NCBI RefSeq assembly: GCF_014204795.1
Contig: NZ_JACHMB010000001.1
Span: 8,134,501 to 8,198,500, forward strand
DNA length: 64,000 nt
Reading direction: 5' to 3'
Origin: Nonomuraea jabiensis
Lineage (GTDB): Bacteria; Actinomycetota; Actinomycetes; Streptosporangiales; Streptosporangiaceae
The position numbers were made by a program, and so were the translations under genes. The notes beneath the pieces were generated by a model. The model was given only the letters and a program-made list of their open reading frames with translations, ran no database searches and was not told the DNA's origin. This document shows, one piece after another, positions 1 through 7,342 of the stretch (positions within the stretch are counted from its first letter, which is position 1; every line of letters starts with the position of its first letter).

Positions 1-774
1 GATGTCGTCCTGCCCGGTGTGGCGGGCCAGCAGCGCCTGGTACGCGGCCAGCAGCACCATGAACAGCGTGCACCGTTCCGCCCGGGCGAGCCGTGCCAGC
101 GCGGCCACCAGCGCGGGGTCGAGGTCGAACCAGGTCTCACCGCCCGCGCTGCCCCGGCGGGCCGGGCGCGGCCGGTCCACCGGCAGGTCCAGCGGCGCGG
201 CCCCGTCGAGCCTGGCCGTCCAGTGGTCGACGTCCATTTCCGCGTCCGCGTCGGCCTCGCGCTGCGCGTCGGCGTACTCGGCGTAGGTCGTGGCCAGCTC
301 CGGCAGCCCGGCCGGGGTGCCGTCCAGGCGGGCCGAGTAGCACTTGGCCAGGTCGTCCATGAGCACGTTCAGCGACCAGCCGTCGCCGATGATGTGGTGC
401 AGGACGACGCACAGCACGTGGTCGCCGGGGGAGAGCCGGACCAGCGTGACGCGCAGGGGCGGCGCGGAGCCCAGCTCGAAGGGGGTGTTCGCGCGCTCTT
501 CGAGCAGCCGCGCGGCCTGCTCGGGCGTGTCGAGGTCGACGCGCTCGACCGGCACGGGGCCGGGCGGCTCCACGATCGCGACCGGCTGGCCGTCGTGGTC
601 GGGGAAGCGGGTGCGCAGCGACTCGTGCCGCGCCACCACGTCGCCGAACGCGCCGGTCAGGGCGTCGGCGTCGAGCGGGCCGGAGATCCGCCGTACGACG
701 GCCACCCGGTAGGCGGGGTCGGCCGGGTCGAGCCGGTGCAGGAACCAGAGCCGCTCCTGGCCGAGGGAGATCAT
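1..774 (-). CDS. NRPS condensation domain protein (3' part beyond the window)
   Basis: The visible 258 codons are the N-terminal half of a nonribosomal peptide condensation domain, which joins an upstream acyl donor to a carrier-bound amine. The C1-like start (LGQERLWFLHRL), the C2-like ARHESLRTRF and the catalytic HHIIGDG (residues 126-132) are intact, so activity is expected. The ATG at 774 overlaps the stop of the condensation-carrier gene (ATGA), showing tight translational coupling. The gene runs off the left edge, so the rest of the domain and any carrier or adenylation modules are not visible. Confidence 0.93.
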   Translation of the reverse strand, partial: MISLGQERLWFLHRLDPADPAYRVAVVRRISGPLDADALTGAFGDVVARHESLRTRFPDHDGQPVAIVEPPGPVPVERVDLDTPEQAARLLEERANTPFELGSAPPLRVTLVRLSPGDHVLCVVLHHIIGDGWSLNVLMDDLAKCYSARLDGTPAGLPELATTYAEYADAQREADADAEMDVDHWTARLDGAAPLDLPVDRPRPARRGSAGGETWFDLDPALVAALARLARAERCTLFMVLLAAYQALLARHTGQDDI

Positions 775-2252
775 GCGCGCAGCTCGCTGACCGCCGCCGC
801 CACCCCGGCGACCGTCGGATCGTCGAGGAACACGTCGAACGGCACCTCGACGCCGAGCCGTTTCCTGATCCGGGCGCTGATCTGGGTGATGGTCAGCGAG
901 TGGCCGCCGAGGTCGTACAGGTCCTCGTCGGGGGCGAGCTCCTCGATCCGCAGGACCTCCATCCAGATCTGCCGTACCTGCTCGACCAGATCGCCGTCCA
1001 CCGCCCCCGCCGCGGCGCCCGGCAAGGGGGCCTCGACCGGCGCGGGCGCCGGCACCGGCGCCGCGCTTGGCAGGGGCAGGTCGGCGAGCCTGAGACCGGG
1101 GTCGGCGGCGAGCACGGCCCGCAGGTGCTCCCCGGCCCGCTCGACGTGCTCGCGCCCGATGACCTCGGGGCTGTAGTGCAGGGTGAGCCGGAGCCCGTCG
1201 GCGCCGTCCACGGCCTGCAGGTGCAGGACGTTCCTGACCATGTGGTTGGACATCTTCCACTCGGCCACCAGGCCCAGCCCCGGGAAGGCCACGTCGGCCG
1301 CGCGCCGCCGGAAGCTGATCGACACCGGCGCCAGCGCGGGGCGCGGCCGGATGCCGCCCGCCGCCCTGGCCGCGGGGATGTCGCGGAAGCGGTTCAGCTC
1401 GCGCAGCCGCGCCCGCAGGTCGTGGGCCAGCTCCGGGAGGGTGGTGTCCGGCGTGGGCGCGGAGTAGAGGGGTAACTCGGTGGCGAACAGGCCGATGTGC
1501 TCCCTGGTCTCCGGCCGCCGGGTGGACATGGCGACCGCGACCGCCGGCTCGGCGTTGCCGTACCGGAAGAGCAGGGCGTGCACGGCCGCCAGGAACAGCT
1601 CGAACCGCGTGACCCCGGCCTCCTCCCATCCGGACAGCTCGCCCGTCAGGTCGAGCAGGACCGTCTCGCCGCGGCCGGCCGTCCGCGCGGTCCCGGACAC
1701 CCCGTCGACGACCACCGTCTGCCGGTCCCGCCAGTGCTCGCGCCAGTACGCCGCGGCCTCGGGCGGGATCGCGGCGGCGGCCCCGTACGGCATGGGCAGC
1801 GGCGGCAGGGGCCCGCCCGAGTACGCCGCCGCCAGGTCGCGCACCAGCAGATCCTTCGACATGCCGTCGAACACCAGGTGGTGGCCCACGAACAGCAGCA
1901 GATGCCGCGACGGCCCCACCTCCGCCAGCGTGAACCGCGCCAGCGGCCCCCGCCCCAGGTCGAACGGCCGCGCGATCTCCTCGCGCACCAGGCCGTCCAC
2001 GTCCGCCGCCCGGACGAACGCGACCGGCGGCCGGTCGGCGGCGGGCACCAGGTGCAGCTCCCCGTCGCGGTCCTCGAACGCGCACCCCAGCACCGGGTGG
2101 CGGGCGAGCACCGACTCGCACGCCTTCAGCATCGCCCCCCGGTCCAGCGGGCCGTCGAACCACATGGCGAACGGCATGTGGTAGGCCGTGCCGCCGCCGT
2201 GCATCATCTCGGTGATCCACATGCCGTGCTGGGCCTGCGATGCCAGGACCAT
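771..2252 (-). CDS. NRPS condensation-peptidyl carrier didomain protein
   Basis: 493 aa. Residues 1-400 form a condensation domain with catalytic HHLVFDG at 124-130. A 60-residue linker rich in Ala and Pro leads to a C-terminal carrier domain with DLGGHSL at 447-453, where Ser452 is the phosphopantetheine site. There is no adenylation domain, so the amino or acyl group must be loaded in trans, most simply by the AMP ligase gene just upstream (3-bp gap). Start ATG 2252 follows GAAGGAGTG. The protein is one station of a split, trans-acting NRPS line shared with the neighbouring genes. Confidence 0.92.
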   Translation of the reverse strand: MVLASQAQHGMWITEMMHGGGTAYHMPFAMWFDGPLDRGAMLKACESVLARHPVLGCAFEDRDGELHLVPAADRPPVAFVRAADVDGLVREEIARPFDLGRGPLARFTLAEVGPSRHLLLFVGHHLVFDGMSKDLLVRDLAAAYSGGPLPPLPMPYGAAAAIPPEAAAYWREHWRDRQTVVVDGVSGTARTAGRGETVLLDLTGELSGWEEAGVTRFELFLAAVHALLFRYGNAEPAVAVAMSTRRPETREHIGLFATELPLYSAPTPDTTLPELAHDLRARLRELNRFRDIPAARAAGGIRPRPALAPVSISFRRRAADVAFPGLGLVAEWKMSNHMVRNVLHLQAVDGADGLRLTLHYSPEVIGREHVERAGEHLRAVLAADPGLRLADLPLPSAAPVPAPAPVEAPLPGAAAGAVDGDLVEQVRQIWMEVLRIEELAPDEDLYDLGGHSLTITQISARIRKRLGVEVPFDVFLDDPTVAGVAAAVSELRA

Positions 2253-2254
2253 CG

Positions 2255-3724
2255 TCACTCCTTCGCCATACGCCGCAGTTCCCGCTTGATGACCTTGCCC
2301 GCGGCGTTCCTGGGCAGGGTGTCCAGGGTGAGCAGCACCGTGGGCAGCTCGTGCCCGGCCAGCCGGGTGCTCAGGAAGGCCCGTACGTCGCTGAGCGCCA
2401 GCGGCCCGGTGGCCACCACCGCGGCGGCCACCGCCGTGCCCATCACCGGGTGCGGCACCCCGAACACCGACGCGTCCGCCACGGCCGGGTGCTCGTGCAG
2501 CGCCGACTCGACCTGGATCGTCGAGACCTTGAACGCGCCCGACTTGATCACGTCGCTCTCCCGGTCGACGAGGTACAGGTAGCCCTCGTCGTCGAGGCGG
2601 CCGAGGTCGCCCATGCGCACCCAGCCGTCCTGGAACGCGCTGTCCTCGCCGGAGTCGTAGTAGGCGCGGGGATGGGCGGCCGCGCGCAGCCACACCTCGC
2701 CCGTCTCGCCGGGCGCCACGGGGGTGCCGTCCGCGTTCGCGATCCTGAGCCGGGAGCCGCCCGCCGCGCGGCCGAGCGAGCCGGGCCTTTCCGCGTCGTA
2801 GATCATGATGGTCTGCGCCGGGGCGGCCTCGGTGGAGGTGTAGTAGTTCGCGACGGTCGCGTTCGGGAACGCGGCGGTCAGGCCGGCGGCGACCGACGGG
2901 GGCAGCGCGGCCGCGGCCGAGCCGAGCAGCAGCACGCTGGACAGGTCGTGGCGGTCCTGCACGCGGGCGTTGAGCAGCTCGGCGGCCATCGCGGGGACGA
3001 CGAAGACGGTGCCGGCCGCGTACTCCTCGATCAGGGCGGCGAAGCGGGCCGGGGTGAAGAGCGGGAGCGTCACCACCGCCGGGGCGGCGGTGAGGGCGTG
3101 GAGCAGCATCACCTGGCCGGCGTTCGTGCCGATGGGGAAGGCGTGCACCAGATGCCGGGAATGGGCGAACGGGCGGCGTTTGGGGTGGACGGGCGGGGAG
3201 GTCAGGTTCGCGTGGGTGGCGGCGACGCCCTTGGGGCGGCCCGTCGTGCCGGAGGTGTAGAGGATCTGGGCGAGCGAGAGCGGATCAGGGGCCGCGGTCT
3301 CCTCGCTGACGGCAGGTCCCGACAGGAGCCCCGACAGGAGCCTCGCGAACGGGACGGCGGCCGGCCCCGGGGGGAGCGCCGGGTCCCCGCCGCCGTGGAC
3401 GACCCTCGTCGCCCCGCAGTCCTCGATCATGTACGCCAGCTCCGGCGGGGCGAGCCGGTCCGAGAGGGGCACCGCCACGCCGCCCGCCTTCAGCACGGCC
3501 ATCCAGCTCACCGCGTAGTCCAGCCACTCGCGGGCGCCGAAGACCAGCGCGACCCGTTCGCCCTTGAGCGGCCCCGGGAGGGCGCGGGCGGCGGCGGTGG
3601 AGCGCTCGTCCCATTCGGCCAGGGTCAGGCTGCCGTGGCCGGCGACGATCAGCGCGGTGTGGTCGGGATCGGTGGCGGCTCGGGACGTCAGGAGATCGGG
3701 CACTGGAAGGGCCGACGGAACCAC
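2255..3724 (-). CDS. Stand-alone AMP-dependent acyl/aminoacyl ligase
   Basis: ANL-superfamily adenylating enzyme, about 489 aa, that activates a carboxylate as an acyl-AMP. The P-loop YTSGTTGRPKG, the A5-like YTSTE, the hinge region GDLGRLDDEGYLY with RESDVIKSGAFK, and the A10 PRNAAGKVIK with catalytic Lys are all present, so the enzyme looks complete. No carrier domain is attached, so it probably charges the downstream condensation-carrier protein or the free carrier protein. I chose GTG 3724 because a good promoter lies just before it and overlaps a longer ATG start at 3775, which remains possible (AAGGG eight bases before it). Substrate cannot be read from sequence by eye. Confidence 0.88.
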   Translation of the reverse strand: MVPSALPVPDLLTSRAATDPDHTALIVAGHGSLTLAEWDERSTAAARALPGPLKGERVALVFGAREWLDYAVSWMAVLKAGGVAVPLSDRLAPPELAYMIEDCGATRVVHGGGDPALPPGPAAVPFARLLSGLLSGPAVSEETAAPDPLSLAQILYTSGTTGRPKGVAATHANLTSPPVHPKRRPFAHSRHLVHAFPIGTNAGQVMLLHALTAAPAVVTLPLFTPARFAALIEEYAAGTVFVVPAMAAELLNARVQDRHDLSSVLLLGSAAAALPPSVAAGLTAAFPNATVANYYTSTEAAPAQTIMIYDAERPGSLGRAAGGSRLRIANADGTPVAPGETGEVWLRAAAHPRAYYDSGEDSAFQDGWVRMGDLGRLDDEGYLYLVDRESDVIKSGAFKVSTIQVESALHEHPAVADASVFGVPHPVMGTAVAAAVVATGPLALSDVRAFLSTRLAGHELPTVLLTLDTLPRNAAGKVIKRELRRMAKE

Positions 3725-3748
3725 CCCCAGAATTTTTTTCGTCGTGCC

Positions 3749-3784
3749 GCTTGACGCTAGAAAAAATGCACACATGCGTCAAGC
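3749..3784. promoter_or_regulatory. Promoter inside a 9-bp inverted repeat
   Basis: GCTTGACGC (3749-3757) and GCGTCAAGC (3776-3784) are perfect inverted arms 18 bases apart. Read on the minus strand, TTGACG (3782-3777), a 17-base spacer and TAGCGT (3759-3754) make a near-consensus actinobacterial housekeeping promoter for the ligase-condensation operon. The arms coincide with the -35 and -10 boxes, so a dimeric repressor could block it. The symmetric arm also gives TTGACG on the plus strand, facing the carrier-protein operon, but its -10 is poor. Confidence 0.6.
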
Positions 3785-3865
3785 CCTTACCTGCAGGCGC
3801 TTGCCGACGTCTGGCACCGCGTGACACACTCGCCCCGGATTCCCCGACGAGGGAGGGTTCACCAG

Positions 3866-4105
3866 GTGCTGATGGATGGGGAGCTTCACCAACGGCTCGC
3901 CGACATGATCGCCAAGGCCGCCGACGGGGCGGTCGATCCGGCCGAGGTGCTGTCCGGGCAGGCCCGGCTGAGCGATCTCGGCGTCACGTCACTGGCCTAC
4001 TTACGACTGATCGACGCGGTGGAGGCCGAGTTCGGGGTGGAGCTCGACCCCACGGCCATCGACAGCCTGGACGCGCTGGTGGACTACGTCCGGCTCCATG
4101 GCTGA
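3866..4105 (+). CDS. Free-standing acyl/peptidyl carrier protein
   Basis: 79-aa carrier protein. The phosphopantetheine motif is LGVTSLAYLRLID, with Ser as attachment site, followed by a typical acidic helix and the FGVELDP turn. GTG 3866 is preferred because GGAGGG sits eight bases upstream; an ATG two codons later is also possible. It is first in a plus-strand operon with a variant condensation domain and a formamidase-like fusion. It is divergent from the ligase operon, with which it probably shares a biosynthetic pathway. Confidence 0.88.
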   Translation: MLMDGELHQRLADMIAKAADGAVDPAEVLSGQARLSDLGVTSLAYLRLIDAVEAEFGVELDPTAIDSLDALVDYVRLHG

Positions 4106-5456
4106 CCCCGGTGCTCCGGCGGGCCGGGACGGGCCGCTGACCTGGGGGCAGCAGGACATCTGGCGGGCGGTCCTCGCCGCCGCGCCGCAGGAGCGCTACC
4201 TCAACATCGCCCGGGTCTTCGCCGCGCCCAAACGCCCGGTGACCGTGGAGCGCGCCGCGCTGGCCCTCGAACGGCTGGTCGCCCGGCACGAGTCGCTCCG
4301 CACCCGGCTCACCGGGTCGCGCGAGGCGCCGCTCCAGCGGGTCTGGCCGTCCGCGAGTCCGCCGTACGAGGTGGTGGAGGCGGGACCGGTCGAGCCGGGG
4401 CCGGTCGGATCGGTGGCGGTCGGGTCGGTGGCGGTCGGGTCGGTGGCGGTCGGGTCGGTGGCGGTGGAGGCGGGGCCGGTCGGGGCGGCTCTGGCTGAGG
4501 AGGTGGGTGAGCGGCTGGCGGCCGAGCCGTTCGCTTACTGGGAGGAGTGGCCGCTGCGGGTGGCGTTCGTGGTGGCCGGGGGATATGTCCGGCACATCGT
4601 CCTGGTGCTCTGCCATCTCGCCGCCGACGGCCACGCGGCCGAACTCGTGGTCAAGGACTTCCGCCTGCTCCTGCTCCGGGACTCCCTGCCACTCCTGCGC
4701 AGCGCCACCCCCCGGGAGCTCGCCGCCTGGCAGCACTCGCCCGAGGGGCGGCGCGTGTCGGGGGAGGCGATCGGGTTCTGGCTGGAGGAGTACGCCCGGA
4801 TGGACCCCGTGCCGGCGTCCGCGTACGTACCGGGGGAGCCGCGGTTCGTGGAGGCCACGATGCGCTCGCCCGCGCTGGCCGCCGCCGTGCAGGAGGTCGC
4901 CGCCCGCAACCGGGTCAGCTCCTCGACGGTGCTGCTCGCGGGCGCGATGCGGCTGGCCGGTCGGCTGACCGGGCAGCGGTTCTGCGGGATGCGGGTGATC
5001 GTGAACAACCGCTTCGCGGCCGGGCGGCGCGACGTGGTGTCCACGATCTCGCAGGAGGCGCTGGTGGTGCTGGACCTGCGTACGGAGTCCTTCGACGCGC
5101 TGGTGCGCCAGGCGTGGGGGACGGCGCTGCGGGCGTACCGGCAGGCGCAGTACGACCCGTACGCGATGGAGGAGGCGGTCACCCGCGTGGGGCCGGGGAT
5201 CCGGTCGTTCGGCTGCTTCAACGACCAGCGGCTCGTCCAGGAGGACGGCCAGGTCGCCGCCCTGGAGGGCAAGACCGAGGTGGCCAGGACGGACGCGATG
5301 GACCGCAACATCTGCGACTTCCGCCTGCACGTCGGCGGCGAGCCGGGGCGCATGGAGGTCTCCTGCTACGCCGACACCGCCCTGCTGCCCCCGCCGGGCA
5401 TCGAACAGTACCTGCTGGACCTGGAAGGCCTGATCGTGGAGGCGGCCCGGACATGA
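4098..5456 (+). CDS. Condensation-domain-like protein with altered catalytic motif
   Basis: 452 aa, overlapping the carrier gene by 8 bp. It has the condensation/acyltransferase (BAHD-CoA-dependent) fold signature: a WGQQDIW start, ARHESLRTRL near 63-71, and CHLAADG at 172-178. The usual first His of HHxxxDG is Cys, while the catalytic second His and the DG are kept, so transfer activity is possible. A run of four VGSVA-type repeats (about 103-123) inserts into a surface region before the motif. It may release or cap the chain held on the free carrier protein. Function beyond the fold is inferred. Confidence 0.8.
   Translation: MADPGAPAGRDGPLTWGQQDIWRAVLAAAPQERYLNIARVFAAPKRPVTVERAALALERLVARHESLRTRLTGSREAPLQRVWPSASPPYEVVEAGPVEPGPVGSVAVGSVAVGSVAVGSVAVEAGPVGAALAEEVGERLAAEPFAYWEEWPLRVAFVVAGGYVRHIVLVLCHLAADGHAAELVVKDFRLLLLRDSLPLLRSATPRELAAWQHSPEGRRVSGEAIGFWLEEYARMDPVPASAYVPGEPRFVEATMRSPALAAAVQEVAARNRVSSSTVLLAGAMRLAGRLTGQRFCGMRVIVNNRFAAGRRDVVSTISQEALVVLDLRTESFDALVRQAWGTALRAYRQAQYDPYAMEEAVTRVGPGIRSFGCFNDQRLVQEDGQVAALEGKTEVARTDAMDRNICDFRLHVGGEPGRMEVSCYADTALLPPPGIEQYLLDLEGLIVEAART
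4404..4463 (+). repeat. Four 15-bp tandem repeats inside the condensation-like gene
   Basis: Four consecutive copies of GTCGGGTCGGTGGCG (the first differs by one base) encode a repeated Val-Gly-Ser-Val-Ala. The unit is a multiple of three, so copy-number changes keep the frame. They look like recent slippage in a loop of the protein. Confidence 0.9.
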
Positions 5457-7342
5457 GCCTGTACGCGGAGGCGACGTCGTGCGCGCAGGGGGAGGAGCTA
5501 CGCTTCCGGCTCCTGGACGCCGGTGGCGGCCCGATCGTGGTGGAGGACGTGCCGTCGGGCGGGGTCGTCATGGAGGACGTCTCCTCCGGCGGGCCGAGCT
5601 GGACGCTGAAGGTAGGCGACGATTGGCCCAGCTCCCTCTATCGAGCCATTTACCGCGACACCAGCGCATATTTCGTCGTACGTAGCTCTGTGCCCGCTTC
5701 GCCCATCCTGGTCTCGGTCCCGTTCCCCACCTGGGAGGCGTACAACCGGCCCGGCGTCCCCGGCGAGGGCCTCTACCAGTCGGAGCAGCCCGACCGTGCC
5801 GTCAAGGTCACCTTCGACCGGCCGGGTGCGGGGCCGCAGATCGAGGAGTGGGAGCTCGGCCTGCTCCGCTGGCTCGGCCCGGCGGGCTACACCGTCGACT
5901 ACTGCTCGGGCCTGGACCTGCACGGCGGGCTCGATCTCCTGTCCCGCTACCGGCTCCTGGTCATCAACGGTCATGACGAGTACTGGTCGTGGGAGATGCG
6001 GGACGCGGTGGAGGCATTTGCCCGCCGTGGTGGAAATATCGCCATATTCTCCGGCAATACCTGCTGGTGGCAGGTCCGCTTCGAGGACGACCTCCGTACC
6101 ATGGTCTGCTACCGCGACGCCACCGCCGACCCCATGGCCGCCACCGACCCCGGCCGGGTCACGGTCGAGTGGCCGAGCGACCCCGTCAACCGCCCCGAGA
6201 ACACCCTCACCGGCCTCTCCTTCAGGAACGGCGCCGGCTGCTGGGTGGACTCGCGCGTCATGTCCCAGGAGTCCTACACCGCCAGATTCGCCGGCCACTG
6301 GGTCTTCGAGGGGACGGGGCTCGCGGACGGCGACCCGTTCGGGACAGGCGCGATCGGCTACGAGACGGACGCGGCCGACCTGGAATGGGTTGCCGGCGTC
6401 CCCCGGGCGACCGGCCGCGACGGCACGCCACCGTCCTTCGTCGTCCTCGCCACGGCCGACCTGTCCCACTGGCGCCGCTACGGCAAGGGCGGGGCCGCCA
6501 CGATGGGCCTGCACCGCCTCGGAGCGGGCACCGTCTTCAACGCCGGCACCATCAACTGGGGCAACACCCTCGACGACCCGGCCCTGGCCACCATCACCCG
6601 CAACGTCCTCAACCGCCTCTCCCACCCACCCACCACCCCCACCTGGGACCCCATCGGCCCCACCCCACGGTCACCCCTCGACCCCGCTCCACCGCTCCCG
6701 CCTCCCACTCCACGGTCGGCGGCCGTCGAGCCGGGCGACGCCGTAGCCGTGCGGGCGCTCGTGTGCTGCGAGAACCGCCTCTACGCCGCATGCTCGGACG
6801 GCAGCCTCGCCGTCAGGGACGTATGCGGCCAGAACCTCCCATGGCAGACGATCGACGAGACCGACGCGATCGCCCTCGCCGCACCCCGGGAGGCGCACGG
6901 CGGCCCGCCCGCCGGCCTGTACGGGGTCGCCCCGGACGGCACCATCCGCTACCGCGACCCCGTGCCGGCCCGGCAGCCGTGGCGGGACGTCAGCCGCGCA
7001 CCCGAGGGCACCATCGCCCTGGCCGCCGTGGACGAAGGGCTGTTCGCCGTCACCTCCGGAGGAGATGAGCTGTGGCACCTGCCCATCCGGCAGCTCGGCA
7101 CCCACGACTGGAAGATCGTCGGCCCGGCCGCCGGTGCGGTGAGCCTGACCGCGATGAACGGCCGCCTGTTCGCCATCTCGGCCGACCGGATCCTCGTGAG
7201 GACAGTCGAGCGGCATGACGCCGGCTGGAGCGACCTGGGCCCCGCCGGAGGGCACACCGTCCTGGCCGCCACCGCTGGACGGCTCATCGGCGCCGCCCCC
7301 GACGGCGCCCTCCGCTGGCGGTCGCTGACTCAGCCTTCCTGA
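5453..7342 (+). CDS. N,N-dimethylformamidase large-subunit-like domain fused to a propeller-like domain
   Basis: 629 aa, starting in an ATGA overlap with the condensation-like gene. Residues 1-385 resemble the DMFase beta-subunit C-terminal family. LLVINGHDEYWSWEMRDAVE and GGNIAIFSGNTCWW are its hallmark strand-helix segments, and GTVFNAGTINW closes the domain. A proline-rich linker (about 390-420) leads to 200 residues of repeated short beta units (LYAACSDGSL, LYGVAPDGTI, LFAISADRI, LIGAAPDGAL), which look like a small propeller or lectin-type sensor. No signal peptide is visible. In this cluster it may act on a formamide or amide, since a formyltransferase lies nearby; that is inference. 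Confidence 0.8.
   Translation: MSLYAEATSCAQGEELRFRLLDAGGGPIVVEDVPSGGVVMEDVSSGGPSWTLKVGDDWPSSLYRAIYRDTSAYFVVRSSVPASPILVSVPFPTWEAYNRPGVPGEGLYQSEQPDRAVKVTFDRPGAGPQIEEWELGLLRWLGPAGYTVDYCSGLDLHGGLDLLSRYRLLVINGHDEYWSWEMRDAVEAFARRGGNIAIFSGNTCWWQVRFEDDLRTMVCYRDATADPMAATDPGRVTVEWPSDPVNRPENTLTGLSFRNGAGCWVDSRVMSQESYTARFAGHWVFEGTGLADGDPFGTGAIGYETDAADLEWVAGVPRATGRDGTPPSFVVLATADLSHWRRYGKGGAATMGLHRLGAGTVFNAGTINWGNTLDDPALATITRNVLNRLSHPPTTPTWDPIGPTPRSPLDPAPPLPPPTPRSAAVEPGDAVAVRALVCCENRLYAACSDGSLAVRDVCGQNLPWQTIDETDAIALAAPREAHGGPPAGLYGVAPDGTIRYRDPVPARQPWRDVSRAPEGTIALAAVDEGLFAVTSGGDELWHLPIRQLGTHDWKIVGPAAGAVSLTAMNGRLFAISADRILVRTVERHDAGWSDLGPAGGHTVLAATAGRLIGAAPDGALRWRSLTQPS

Noticed and set aside
2240..3754. Long plus-strand open frame of 504 codons opposite the AMP ligase
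   Set aside because: It is Arg/Gly/His-rich antisense of a well-supported ligase, with no domain signature or ribosome-binding site.
4547..5452. Upstream extension of the formamidase-like gene to about 931 codons
   Set aside because: The extra part is a frame-shadow of the condensation-like gene. The ATGA overlap at 5453 is the natural start.
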